Positions 1-8,686 of a DNA stretch of 64,000 nucleotides are shown here, piece by piece. This DNA is from Geobacteraceae bacterium (lineage in GTDB: Bacteria > Desulfobacterota > Desulfuromonadia > Geobacterales > Pseudopelobacteraceae), in contig JAJTBI010000004.1 of NCBI GenBank assembly GCA_021286935.1, positions 1-64,000 on the forward strand, read 5' to 3'. Position numbers and translations under genes: made by a program. The notes beneath the pieces were generated by a model. The model was not told where the DNA came from. It did no database searches and saw nothing but the letters and a program-made list of their open reading frames with translations. Position 1 is the stretch's first letter. The number at the start of each line of letters is the position of its first letter.

Positions 1-1
1 T

Positions 2-109
2 TCTTCTCACCAGCAGACCCAGATTGCTCAGCAACTAAGCGATCTGGATGATGTGGAACTGAGGCAATCGCTGCAGGCCTTAATGGAGCAGTACTATCGA
101 AGTAGATAA
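2..109 (+). CDS. C-terminal end of an unidentified protein (5' truncated)
   Basis: A frame is open from the window edge for 35 codons and stops at TAA 107-109. The peptide is polar, rich in Gln and Asp, and ends in EQYYRSR, like a helical C-terminus. It converges on the PilZ gene whose stop lies 12 bases away. No family can be named from this fragment. It could also be a chance open frame, but the closely abutting stop favours a real gene end. Confidence 0.45.
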   Translation, partial: SSHQQTQIAQQLSDLDDVELRQSLQALMEQYYRSR

Positions 110-120
110 AACAGCTCTGT

Positions 121-861
121 CTATGGTTCCATCCTGTCGATAAGCTCACGCTGTTTAACCCCGGATGTGCGCCCGCCGGCGATCTTTTCCACTAACGCTG
201 CTATCCGTTCCTGATCTTCCTTCAAAATCTCTACAAAGCGGTGTCCGCATGCGGTCAGTTGTTGTTCATGATGCTGCTTACGCCAGATCAACTCTGCCAC
301 GGCACAGACCGGCCCCTTTTCATCCTGCAGATCAATCACAACAAGAGTCAGGTGTGTCGGTTCAGTGGCAAGGTTCACCCCAAAGCCGCCAGCACTCAGG
401 TTCATGGCCGTGTTGGTAAGTTTAAGCCGTGGCGGGGAAGGTTTATGCAGATCTTGCACAACCCGTTTCCATTCCCGTTGAAAAGCTGCCAGCGAGGATT
501 TTTGGGGGACCAGTAGTAACGGAAGCGACAGATCAGCGCGGGGGGATTGCCGACGTTGATAGACCGCTAATTCACCCAATGGCCGCAGTTTCAGCTCTTC
601 CGGGGAGACCAGCTCAATAAGCTCTGCCCTGACCTGAACTCCCATTCCCATCGCTTCTGTGGTTAACTTGAACTGCATGCCGGGCTTCAGGCCCAGCACT
701 TCTCCTGAATAGAGGCGATAGGCGGTTTTGAGGAGAAGTTGGTCATCATTGCAAAACGCAACTCGACCGGTAAATGAATTAAAAACAGACGCGTCCCGTT
801 CTTCCGAGATATTAATCAGGAAGACGTTCTGGCCACGGGTAAAGTAACGGTCATAGCTCAT
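121..861 (-). CDS. PilZ domain protein (c-di-GMP receptor), intact motif
   Basis: This 246-residue soluble protein has an N-terminal YcgR-like beta domain (about 1-95) followed by a PilZ domain. Both c-di-GMP contact motifs are present: RxxxR at R104-R108 (RQSPR) and NxSxxG at N154-G159 (NLSAGG). The family binds c-di-GMP and changes motility, secretion or enzyme activity by protein contact. It lies 33 bases downstream of a paralogue in the same orientation, with a diguanylate cyclase gene just upstream, so all three probably form one c-di-GMP unit. The ATG at 861 has no strong ribosome site, suggesting coupling to the upstream gene. Confidence 0.85.
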   Translation of the reverse strand: MSYDRYFTRGQNVFLINISEERDASVFNSFTGRVAFCNDDQLLLKTAYRLYSGEVLGLKPGMQFKLTTEAMGMGVQVRAELIELVSPEELKLRPLGELAVYQRRQSPRADLSLPLLLVPQKSSLAAFQREWKRVVQDLHKPSPPRLKLTNTAMNLSAGGFGVNLATEPTHLTLVVIDLQDEKGPVCAVAELIWRKQHHEQQLTACGHRFVEILKEDQERIAALVEKIAGGRTSGVKQRELIDRMEP

Positions 862-894
862 AATCGAATGTCGCGCGCCTGTTCTGTCTGCAGG

Positions 895-1653
895 TTACTC
901 ATGAAACATCCGGTCAAGCAGCTCCCAGTTGTTTTTCTGTCGGAGCGTCTTTTTGCTCTGTTTTTTCTGGCGATGTTGAATACAGGCCTGGATTCGCTCC
1001 TGATCAGTTTTTCGGATCAGGATAAACCGCTGCCCAATGGCAATTCTGTCCTCATCCGGCAGGCTGCGTCGCCAAAGCAACTCTGCCACGGCGCAGATCG
1101 GCGGAGTTCCCTGTTCAAGATCAATAAAGACCATGGCAAGGTCTGCATAGGGTTCTGATTTGTCGATTATGTGGCGAAATCCTCCTGCACCCAGATTAAT
1201 TTCACCGGATGCCAGCTCAAGTTTTTCTGTGCTGCTGGCAGATAATTTGCCCAGATAACGTTCCCATTCCTGCCGAAAAAAAGTCAACGGGGCAGAGCGG
1301 GTAAAGGTCCGGAAGTTAAGAATCAGGTCCATGCGGGGAACCTGGCTGCGCTGGTACATTTCAAGCTGGCCTGTTGGGTGAATGACAAAATCTCTGCCAT
1401 TAACGGAATGTACAACCGCTACAAACTGCACCCCTGATCCATAACTTTCAGTGGTTACTTTGAAACGCATCCCGGGCTTCAGTATGTGCAGCTCTCCGTG
1501 GTGTAACGGATAGCGGGTACGAAGTACAAACTGCTTGTTGTCCGCTGCCGCGACGGTTGCAGTAAAAGCCTCAAAAAGGTTGCTATCACGGTCAGGTGAG
1601 GTGTTGATAAGAAACACTTTTTGTCCGCGAGCAAAGTAGGTGGTGTAGTTCAT
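895..1653 (-). CDS. PilZ domain protein paralogue with degenerate c-di-GMP motif
   Basis: This 252-residue protein is a clear paralogue of the downstream neighbour (shared FARGQKVFLIN-type start and GMRFKVTTES segment). Aligned motifs differ: the first Arg of RxxxR is Ser103 (SQVPR), and the Ser of NxSxxG is Gly155 (NLGAGG). Nucleotide binding is therefore doubtful; non-binding PilZ proteins usually act as adaptors. ATG 1653 is preferred because an AAGGAG site lies 7 bases upstream; a GTG two codons earlier is possible. The pair looks like a tandem duplication followed by divergence. Confidence 0.8.
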   Translation of the reverse strand: MNYTTYFARGQKVFLINTSPDRDSNLFEAFTATVAAADNKQFVLRTRYPLHHGELHILKPGMRFKVTTESYGSGVQFVAVVHSVNGRDFVIHPTGQLEMYQRSQVPRMDLILNFRTFTRSAPLTFFRQEWERYLGKLSASSTEKLELASGEINLGAGGFRHIIDKSEPYADLAMVFIDLEQGTPPICAVAELLWRRSLPDEDRIAIGQRFILIRKTDQERIQACIQHRQKKQSKKTLRQKNNWELLDRMFHE

Positions 1654-1695
1654 GGGCACGCTCCTTACTGAGTTACCGTTTTCACGATGTTTCTG

Positions 1696-2631
1696 CTACA
1701 GGCTTGAACCTACAACCCGGTTCCGTCCGGATGCTTTGGCCTGATAGAGACATTGATCCGCCTGATACAGCATGGTGTCAGCAGTTACTGCATCGGGGGA
1801 GTCACTTGCAGCCCTGCTAACCGTACCGAAGCTTGCCGTTATACTCAGATTTTCTCCCCGATACAAACAGGGTGACGTTGCGATCAGGTTCCGCAGACGC
1901 TCAGCAACCACCTGGCAGCCAGCCTGTTCGGTTTCCGGCAGCACCAGAACAAACTCCTCGCCGCCATAGCGGGCTACCCAGTCAACTTCACGACGGATGG
2001 TGCCGGCAATGATACGACTGCAGTGCTGCAAGACCGCATCCCCTGCCTGATGTCCCCAGGTGTCGTTAATTTTCTTGAAGTGATCAAGGTCCATCATGAT
2101 CAGGGAAAAGTCACGCACGTAGCGGTCAGCCCGGCGGATTTCATTGGGGAGGTGCTGGTCCAGATAGCCACGGTTGAACACGCCGGTTAGTGGGTCTCTG
2201 ATTGAAAGCTGTTTGATCTCTTCCAGACTTTTCTGCAGGGAACTTTCCAGGTCCAGAATCCGGCGGGCCGTCTTGAGGCGTACCATTAACTCTGACTCAT
2301 TGACCGGTTTAAGCAGATATTCGTCTGCCCCGGCCTCAAGCCCCTCAATCAGCTTGTCTTTTCCTTCTTGTGAGGTCAACAGGATCAGGTAGGTGTAACA
2401 TTCTGCCGTTTTTTTTCGAAAGGCCCGACAGAAAGCAATGCCATCCATTTCCGGCATGACCCAATCGGTTAGAATTATGGGGAAATAGTTGGTGCGGCAA
2501 AGCTCCAGTGCTTCTTTTCCATTGGTCGCCTGACTGACCAGATATCCCGCATCCTGCAGGGTTTGTGACAGAATTGCCCGCATAAAGCGGTCATCATCAA
2601 TCAGCAGGATCGGGATACCGATGTCAGCCAT
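1696..2631 (-). CDS. response regulator with GGDEF output (diguanylate cyclase, PleD-like)
   Basis: A receiver domain (1-120) has acidic pocket D12/D13, phospho-acceptor D56 in LTDWVMPEMDG and conserved K108. It is followed by a GGDEF domain (about 140-305). The active site reads GGEEF at 223-227, an active variant, and an RxxD inhibitory site (R214-D217) lies exactly five residues before it, so product inhibition is expected. Phosphorylation by an unseen kinase should drive c-di-GMP synthesis. A GGAGGAAG ribosome site precedes ATG 2631. It is 42 bases upstream of two PilZ genes, the likely local receptors. Confidence 0.93.
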   Translation of the reverse strand: MADIGIPILLIDDDRFMRAILSQTLQDAGYLVSQATNGKEALELCRTNYFPIILTDWVMPEMDGIAFCRAFRKKTAECYTYLILLTSQEGKDKLIEGLEAGADEYLLKPVNESELMVRLKTARRILDLESSLQKSLEEIKQLSIRDPLTGVFNRGYLDQHLPNEIRRADRYVRDFSLIMMDLDHFKKINDTWGHQAGDAVLQHCSRIIAGTIRREVDWVARYGGEEFVLVLPETEQAGCQVVAERLRNLIATSPCLYRGENLSITASFGTVSRAASDSPDAVTADTMLYQADQCLYQAKASGRNRVVGSSL

Positions 2632-2646
2632 GCTTCCTCCAAAGGG

Positions 2647-4323
2647 CTAGCGGGTCAGTTTGCGATAGGTAATCCGGTGTGGACGGTCAGCCTCGCTGCC
2701 AAGACGCTTGCGCCGGTCTTCCTCATATTCTGAATAGTTTCCTTCAAACCAGGTTACCTTTGAATCCCCCTCAAAGGCAAGGATATGGGTGGCGATCCGG
2801 TCCAGGAACCAGCGATCGTGGGAGATAACCACCGCGCAGCCGCCAAAGTTCTCCAGCCCCTCTTCAAGCGCCCGCATGGTGTTGACATCCAGGTCGTTGG
2901 TCGGCTCATCCAAGAGTAACACGTTGGCGCCACTTTTCAATACCTTGGCCAGATGGACCCGGTTGCGCTCACCGCCTGACAGCATCCCCACCTTTTTCTG
3001 CTGATCGCCCCCAGTAAAGTTAAAGCGGGCCACATAGTTGCGGGCATTGACGGTCTGCTTGCCCAGCTGGATCATCTCCTGACCGTCGCTGATCTCTTCC
3101 CACAACAGACGGTCTGGATTCAGGCTGTCGCGGCTCTGATCCACATAGGCGACCTGAACGGTATCACCGATCCTGAAAGAACCGCTATCCGGTGTTTCAG
3201 AACCGGTGATCATCCTGAACAGGGTGGTCTTACCAGCGCCGTTGGGGCCGATTACCCCGACAATCCCGCCACGGGGCAGCTTGAAGGTCATCCCTTCATA
3301 CAGCAGACGGTCGCCAAAACCTTTACTGACATTATCCGCTTCAATGACGATATCACCTAGCCTTGGACCAGCCGGGATGTACAGCTCAAGATCCTTGCCC
3401 CGGGCTTCACCTTCCTGGGCTGCCAGGTCCTCATATTTGCTGATCCGTGCCTGGGCCTTGGTATGGCGTCCCTTGGGTGACATCCTGATCCATTCCAGCT
3501 CTCGTTTCAGTGTCTTGCGACGTTCACTTTCCTGCTTTTCTTCAGTTGCCAGGCGATCCTGTTTCTGCTCCAGCCATGAGGAATAATTGCCTTTCCAGGG
3601 GATACCCTCGCCACGGTCGAGCTCAAGAATCCAGCCAGCCACGTTATCCAGAAAATAACGGTCGTGGGTTACGGCGATAACAGTACCGCTGTAGCTGTGA
3701 AGATGTTTTTCCAGCCAGGCCACGGTCTCGGCATCAAGGTGGTTGGTCGGTTCGTCCAACAGCAGGATGTCCGGTTTTTTCAGCAGCAGGCGGCAGAGGG
3801 CAACCCGTCTCCTTTCACCACCTGACAGGACGTTGACCGGGGTGTCGCCATCGGGGCAGCGCAGTGCATCCATGGCCAGTTCCAGGCGGGAGTCCAGATC
3901 CCAGGCATCCATATGGTCCAACTTTTCCTGCAGCACCGCCTGACGGTCACACAGTTTCTCAAAATCAGCATCCGGTTCGGAAAACTTGTCAGTAATGCCG
4001 TTAAACTCGGCCAGCAGATCAACGATCTCCTGGCAGCCTTCTTCAACCACTTGGCGGACGGTTTTGCTTTCGTCCAGTTTGGGCTCCTGTTCCAGGTAGC
4101 CGACAGTATGGCCGGGGGAAAGGGCCACCTGACCGTTGAACTCGGTGTCAACTCCGGCCATGATTTTCAACAGGGTGGATTTACCGGAGCCGTTCAGGCC
4201 CAGTACGCCGATTTTAGCGCCATAAAAATAGGAAAGAGAAATGTCCTTAATGATCGGCTTCTTATCGTAGAACTTTGATACCCGCATCATGCTATAAATA
4301 ACTTTTTTGTCGTCAACGCTCAC
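2647..4323 (-). CDS. ettA: energy-dependent translational throttle protein EttA (ABC-F ATPase)
   Basis: This 558-residue protein has two ABC domains in tandem and no membrane segments. Walker A motifs are GLNGSGKST near residue 42 and GPNGAGKTT near 360. Both signature motifs (LSGGERRR, LSGGERNR) and both Walker B/EPTNHLD-type motifs are present, and the linker has the ABC-F EQKQDR/KYE character. EttA binds the ribosomal E site and gates entry into elongation according to ATP/ADP. Length and domain order match the family. The start is GTG 4323, placed by a GGAGGTG site 7 bases upstream. The response-regulator gene follows 15 bases downstream, so the two may be co-transcribed. Confidence 0.95.
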   Translation of the reverse strand: MSVDDKKVIYSMMRVSKFYDKKPIIKDISLSYFYGAKIGVLGLNGSGKSTLLKIMAGVDTEFNGQVALSPGHTVGYLEQEPKLDESKTVRQVVEEGCQEIVDLLAEFNGITDKFSEPDADFEKLCDRQAVLQEKLDHMDAWDLDSRLELAMDALRCPDGDTPVNVLSGGERRRVALCRLLLKKPDILLLDEPTNHLDAETVAWLEKHLHSYSGTVIAVTHDRYFLDNVAGWILELDRGEGIPWKGNYSSWLEQKQDRLATEEKQESERRKTLKRELEWIRMSPKGRHTKAQARISKYEDLAAQEGEARGKDLELYIPAGPRLGDIVIEADNVSKGFGDRLLYEGMTFKLPRGGIVGVIGPNGAGKTTLFRMITGSETPDSGSFRIGDTVQVAYVDQSRDSLNPDRLLWEEISDGQEMIQLGKQTVNARNYVARFNFTGGDQQKKVGMLSGGERNRVHLAKVLKSGANVLLLDEPTNDLDVNTMRALEEGLENFGGCAVVISHDRWFLDRIATHILAFEGDSKVTWFEGNYSEYEEDRRKRLGSEADRPHRITYRKLTR

Positions 4324-4597
4324 GAACGTTCACCTCCACTTGTTTGTAAAAAGGGGTTTTTTATTGCATGGAGTGGTATGGATGTCAATTATTAAGCTAT
4401 GTTGTGAAAAAGACAAAACTAAGCTCCAATCGTTGTAAGTCAGCTCTGTATTCAAAAGAATTGGTATAGTCTGCAGGCGGGGCTTTTTAGTACCTGAATC
4501 TTTGTTTTATGTTATACAGCTTTTTATCCTGATGCGGTTGCCAACAGGCTAAAGATAGGTATACTGACCATCAAGCTACTTTGGGAGTGTTGCCAAC

Positions 4598-4804
4598 ATG
4601 GCGTCTTATGAACAGACATTTCTTGAACAATTAACCAATATCCATGGGGTTGATTTTACAACCTGGCATGGCTGGGAGCAGCTTATGGCCTGGGTCAAGC
4701 GTCAGCCTTGGCGCGAGGAGTTTTATGGCGGCGAAAAAATTCCTGCCCGTCTGCTCTATCCTCAAACACTGTGTGAAGAACTTAGCCGCTATCTTGGGGG
4801 GTAG
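4598..4804 (+). CDS. small hypothetical protein, 68 residues
   Basis: The frame starts at ATG 4598 behind a GGGAGTG site. It encodes a short, aromatic-rich protein (four Trp, several Tyr and Phe) with no signal peptide or membrane segment. I do not recognise a family. It ends 56 bases before the bacteriohemerythrin gene and is probably transcribed with it. The 274 bases upstream, to ettA, are AT-rich and must hold the divergent promoters. Coding is supported by the ribosome site and position; function is unknown. Confidence 0.6.
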   Translation: MASYEQTFLEQLTNIHGVDFTTWHGWEQLMAWVKRQPWREEFYGGEKIPARLLYPQTLCEELSRYLGG

Positions 4805-4860
4805 TACATTACTATGCTTATCCTCTGGACATTATACTGTTGAAGGAGCCAACAGCAGCT

Positions 4861-5268
4861 ATGGCGCTCATCGAATGGAATCAGTCGCTCAGTGTCGCTA
4901 TCAAGCAGTTTGATGATCAGCACCAGCAGCTTGTAGCCATGGTCAATCAACTGCATCAGGCGATAAAAGAGGGGCAGGGGGCTGATACGCTTCATCTCAT
5001 TCTGGCAGGCCTTGTGCAGTATACGCAAAGTCATTTTGCGGCTGAAGAGGCCTTGATGGAACAGTATGACTATCCTGATTACCCCCGGCATAAACAGGCG
5101 CATGTTGATCTGGTGCGACAGGTTGAAGATATCAGTGCTCAGCTTGAAAATGGCAACAGATTGCAACCGGTCAGTGTCATGCAGTTTCTGGTTAACTGGC
5201 TGACCAACCATATCAAGGGTGAAGATAAAAGGTATACCGTGTTTTTCCAAAGCAAAGGGGTTGTTTAA
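4861..5268 (+). CDS. bacteriohemerythrin
   Basis: This 135-residue four-helix protein has the full set of di-iron ligands: His in FDDQHQQ, HxxxE in SHFAAEE, HxxxH in RHKQAH and HxxxxD in NHIKGED. The family binds O2 reversibly and serves for oxygen storage, delivery or sensing in anaerobes and microaerophiles. ATG 4861 (MALIEWN) is chosen over an upstream TTG because GAAGGAG precedes it and family proteins start at this residue. It lies between a small unknown gene and an EF-hand protein. Confidence 0.93.
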   Translation: MALIEWNQSLSVAIKQFDDQHQQLVAMVNQLHQAIKEGQGADTLHLILAGLVQYTQSHFAAEEALMEQYDYPDYPRHKQAHVDLVRQVEDISAQLENGNRLQPVSVMQFLVNWLTNHIKGEDKRYTVFFQSKGVV

Positions 5269-5302
5269 AGCAGTTTAATTGATGCTTGAAGGGATACTGA
5301 GA

Positions 5303-5644
5303 ATGAAACAGCTGGTGCGTAATATGGTAGTGGCGATGATGTTGATGATTCCGGTGGCCGTCTTCGCAGCTGAAGACAAAATTTTTACAACGCTTGATGC
5401 TGACAAAAACGGCGCTATTAGCAAAGATGAACTGCTCAAAAGTAATCTGGCGGTAGTAAAAGGACCCAAAGGGAAACTGAAGGTTGTGCATCGGGATATG
5501 CTGAAAGATGGATCTGCTGCAGCCATGACCGAAGAACAGAAAAAACGTCTGTTTGATCAACTTGATACCGATAAAAACGGACAAATCAGCAGAAAGGAAT
5601 GGAGCCGTGCTTCACGTGATGGCTTTATCCTCTTGAAGTTTTAA
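5303..5644 (+). CDS. secreted EF-hand calcium-binding protein
   Basis: The 113-residue protein has a signal peptide (Lys-Arg start, hydrophobic core, cleavage after VFAA). Two canonical EF-hand loops follow: DADKNGAISKDE and DTDKNGQISRKE, each with Asp/Asn ligands at positions 1, 3, 5 and Glu at 12. It should bind Ca2+ in the periplasm or outside the cell. ATG 5303 is preferred over earlier in-frame starts because the signal peptide begins there and GAAGGGA lies upstream. It is 34 bases after bacteriohemerythrin, perhaps in the same transcript. Partner unknown. Confidence 0.85.
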   Translation: MKQLVRNMVVAMMLMIPVAVFAAEDKIFTTLDADKNGAISKDELLKSNLAVVKGPKGKLKVVHRDMLKDGSAAAMTEEQKKRLFDQLDTDKNGQISRKEWSRASRDGFILLKF

Positions 5645-5678
5645 TTCGCACTACCACAGAGCAGGGAGGGGGGAGTCT

Positions 5679-6014
5679 ATGCAGATAACCGTCACCAAGC
5701 TGGATGAAGTACTTGTTGCCGCTCTGGTCGGCAGGATGGACGCCATGACAACGGTTGAGTTTGACCGTTGGTTCTCAGAACAGCTGGCCACTGGTGAGAC
5801 CTGTCTTGTCCTTGATCTGCAGGGGCTTGAGTATATCAGTAGTGCCGGTCTGCGTTCCCTGCTTGCTGCTGCAAAACAGATCAAGGCGAAAAATGGTTCA
5901 TTGCTGCTCTGTCAGTTGGTGGGGACTGTTGAAGAGGTTTTCAGAATATCCGGTTTTCTGGCTATTTTCAAAACATTCGGGTCCGTTGACGAGGCCCTGA
6001 AGAGCCTGGGCTGA
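5679..6014 (+). CDS. STAS-domain anti-sigma factor antagonist (SpoIIAA/RsbV family)
   Basis: The 111-residue single-domain protein has the signature DLQGLEYISSAGLRSLL, keeping the Ser that partner kinases phosphorylate and SpoIIE-type phosphatases restore. The domain is full length. It is close in sequence to the STAS protein at 26235-26573. It is the first gene before the MFS/PaaK/LuxE/LuxC cluster (gap 83 bases) and so may regulate that cluster by partner switching; an RsbW-like domain ends the cluster at 15464. A GCAGGGAGG site precedes the ATG. Confidence 0.9.
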   Translation: MQITVTKLDEVLVAALVGRMDAMTTVEFDRWFSEQLATGETCLVLDLQGLEYISSAGLRSLLAAAKQIKAKNGSLLLCQLVGTVEEVFRISGFLAIFKTFGSVDEALKSLG

Positions 6015-6097
6015 CCTGCTGGAGACATCCGGTGCCTCTTTCGTTCCGGAACTTGAGCGTGTTGCAGATCCGGAGTGAGTCTGAGTGAGGAGATCTG

Positions 6098-7297
6098 ATG
6101 TTTACCTTCCTGCGGGAGAACAGGAATTTCAGAAACTTCTGGTTTGGCCAGGTAATCTCACAGATTGGTGACAGAATTCACACCCTTGCCGTTATCTGGC
6201 TGGTGTACACCTGGACAAAGTCAGGCACCTCCCTGGGGCTGGTGCTCATTGCGGCAACCCTTCCGTCTGTATTGATCTCCCCTTGGGCAGGGGCACTTTC
6301 AGACCGGCTGAACCGGAAACATATCGCCATTGGCTGTGATCTGATCCGCAGTCTGCTGGTGATTATCCTGGCGGTGCTGGCCCACGGCAAGCTGTTGAAC
6401 ATGCCGCTCATTGTGGTCATGACAGCGCTCATCTCAATTGCCTCAGCCTTTTTCAATCCGGCAACCCTTGCCATGCTGCCATCCATTGTTTCATCGCAGG
6501 ACCTGGGGCGAGCCAACGCCATTACCCAGCTCTCAGCCAATGCCAGCGGGGCCCTGGGATTTCTACTGGGCAGCGGTTTGATTGCCGCTATTGGTGTCCC
6601 CTCAGCCTTCCTCTTTAACGGCATTTCATTCTGTGTCTCTGCCCTGCTTATCAAAACAATCAGCTATCAGCACAGCCCGTCTCCGAAGAGCCTCTCATTT
6701 GTTGCGGACCTGAAGGAAGGCTGGCAGGTGGTGCAGAGTATTTCTGTGGTCTCGCGGATTATCGGACCACTCATTGTCGTGAACTTCCTGTTTTCCTCTC
6801 TTTCCGTCTTGATCCCGATTTTTGGCGAAGGGGTATTCAAATCCGGATCAGCAGGTGTTGGCCTGCTCCTGGCCAGTTACACCTGCGGGATGTTCCTGGC
6901 AGCACTGGTACTCAGTACCGTGCAGCTTAAGACAACCATCTCACGGCTGGTTACCTCAAGCCTGCTGCTGGTTGGCGGAAGTTTTCTGGCAATGGGCTGT
7001 ATTGAGCGTCTCCCGCTTTTTGTTGTTGCCCTGATCCTGATCGGCTTTGCCTTGAATGGCGCCAATATCTGTCTGATTACCATGTTTCAGCGGGTGATAC
7101 CGGGGGAGGTCAGGGGTAAGTTTTTCAGCATGCTGACGGCTGTTTCCCTGTCGGCACAACCACTGGCCTTTGGGGTAACCGGCTGGTTTGCCGATCTGGT
7201 TAATCCGGCCGGAATTCTGCTGTTCTGCGGGATCACCCTGCTGGGGTGTGCCCTGTTTATCTATCGGATTGCCGAGTTGCGCGAGCAGTCTGTGTAA
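6098..7297 (+). CDS. MFS transporter (12-helix, EntS/MFS_3-like exporter)
   Basis: The 399-residue protein has about 12 hydrophobic helices and the MFS loop motif after helix 2 (GALSDRLNRKH). Its N-terminus (NRNFRNFWFGQVISQIGDRI) is typical of the group that includes enterobactin and macrolide exporters. A role in exporting a product of the adjacent acyl-activating enzymes is inferred from position only: the next gene starts 10 bases later. GAGGAG precedes ATG 6098. The substrate cannot be predicted. Confidence 0.85.
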   Translation: MFTFLRENRNFRNFWFGQVISQIGDRIHTLAVIWLVYTWTKSGTSLGLVLIAATLPSVLISPWAGALSDRLNRKHIAIGCDLIRSLLVIILAVLAHGKLLNMPLIVVMTALISIASAFFNPATLAMLPSIVSSQDLGRANAITQLSANASGALGFLLGSGLIAAIGVPSAFLFNGISFCVSALLIKTISYQHSPSPKSLSFVADLKEGWQVVQSISVVSRIIGPLIVVNFLFSSLSVLIPIFGEGVFKSGSAGVGLLLASYTCGMFLAALVLSTVQLKTTISRLVTSSLLLVGGSFLAMGCIERLPLFVVALILIGFALNGANICLITMFQRVIPGEVRGKFFSMLTAVSLSAQPLAFGVTGWFADLVNPAGILLFCGITLLGCALFIYRIAELREQSV

Positions 7298-7306
7298 GGA
7301 GGTTTC

Positions 7307-8671
7307 ATGGATTCTGTTGCGTCATTTTCCAGACAGGTCATAGAGCGGGTTCCCGGCTATGCTCGTTTCCTTGCTGCCCATGGCGTTTCTAGCAACGCCC
7401 CGTTTGAGGCATTACCGCTGCAGACCAAACAAAACTACCTGCTGGAATACCCCATTGAAGAACTCTGTTGGGATGGCAGCCTGCATGACTGTCACCTGAT
7501 CGGCTCCAGTTCCGGTTTCAGTAAATCCGGCTCAGTCTTCTGGCCCAAACGTCCTCAGGATGAGGCGCAGTATCTGGAGACACTGGAGCAGATGCTGACG
7601 ATCAACTACGGCATTAACCGTAAACGGACCCTGATCATCTGCTGCATGGCGCTGGGTACCTGGTTTGCCGGTGTCACTATAACCTCAGCCTTTCGGGTAA
7701 TCGCGGCAAGCGGACGCCTGCCGATCACGGTCTGCACACCCGGACTGAACCTGGCTGAGGCGGTTGAGATCTATGCCCGCTTCTACACCAACTTTGAACA
7801 GACCCTCTGGATCACCAATCCCTCCAACATCGGCCTGATTTCCGCCCTGCTCAGCAGAAAAGAGTTGGATGTGCCACCTGGCTCCTGCTTTTTTCCGGTG
7901 ATCGGCGAATATTTCAGCGAGTCCTTCCGTGAGGCCCAGGCAGTGCGTTACCAACATGACCCTGATGCTCCCTTTGTGGTCTGGACCGGCTATGGTTCCG
8001 CAGATACCGGTGATATCGGTGCAGAAACCGCTGCCACAATCCGTTTGAGAAAATTCATCCATGCAGACAGCGCACAACGGCAGCAGCTGTTCGGCTCGGA
8101 TGATACACCGATGCTGTTGGCAACCAATCCCAAGGCGCGGATAGAGATTCTGGACGGGCAGATTGTGGTCACCAAAGACCAGTTGGTGCCGCTGGTGCGC
8201 TACAACACCGGTGATGAAGGTGGATTGCTGCACAAGGCAGATCTGGCGCAAAAGTTGTCACTGCCAGCCAGGCTGCTGGCCGAGTTGCCGGAAACAATCC
8301 TGTTTGTGCGGGGCAGGGCCTCAAACGCCATCATCTTTTACGGCACCAACCTGAATGTGCAGGATATCAACCAGCATTTCCTCGGCTTGCCTCGGGAGAT
8401 GCGTTATTCCGGCCTGTTTACGGTCCGTCGGGCCACCCAGGGGGAGGTCACGCTGTTTCAGTTCACCGTGCTGGTGGAAGGTGCGGTTGATCCGGCCTTG
8501 ACAGAGCGTTACCACGCCTCACTGTTGCAGTACCTGCGGGGGCAGAGCCTTGAGTTTGAGGCCAAGTACGCCAATCTGACCCGCTCCATTGGTGAAGACC
8601 TGATCAAACTCAGGCTGGAAGAGCTGACAGCCACCACCGGCACCATCAAGCACCGCTACATCATTGACTAA
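7307..8671 (+). CDS. PaaK-like adenylate-forming enzyme (divergent acyl-CoA ligase/acyl-AMP family)
   Basis: The 454-residue protein belongs to the phenylacetate-CoA ligase/coenzyme F390 synthetase superfamily. The P-loop-like segment SSSGFSKSGS (about residues 64-73) is altered from the usual SSGTTGxPK, the A5-like motif appears as WTGYGSADTGD, and VRYNTGDEG carries the A7-like Asp. Such enzymes adenylate a carboxylate and pass the acyl group to a thiol. Missing P-loop Thr/Gly/Lys residues make ligase activity uncertain. AAGGAGGT precedes the ATG; the next ligase gene starts 15 bases after the stop. Confidence 0.75.
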   Translation: MDSVASFSRQVIERVPGYARFLAAHGVSSNAPFEALPLQTKQNYLLEYPIEELCWDGSLHDCHLIGSSSGFSKSGSVFWPKRPQDEAQYLETLEQMLTINYGINRKRTLIICCMALGTWFAGVTITSAFRVIAASGRLPITVCTPGLNLAEAVEIYARFYTNFEQTLWITNPSNIGLISALLSRKELDVPPGSCFFPVIGEYFSESFREAQAVRYQHDPDAPFVVWTGYGSADTGDIGAETAATIRLRKFIHADSAQRQQLFGSDDTPMLLATNPKARIEILDGQIVVTKDQLVPLVRYNTGDEGGLLHKADLAQKLSLPARLLAELPETILFVRGRASNAIIFYGTNLNVQDINQHFLGLPREMRYSGLFTVRRATQGEVTLFQFTVLVEGAVDPALTERYHASLLQYLRGQSLEFEAKYANLTRSIGEDLIKLRLEELTATTGTIKHRYIID

Positions 8672-8686
8672 ACTCGGGAGTTTACG

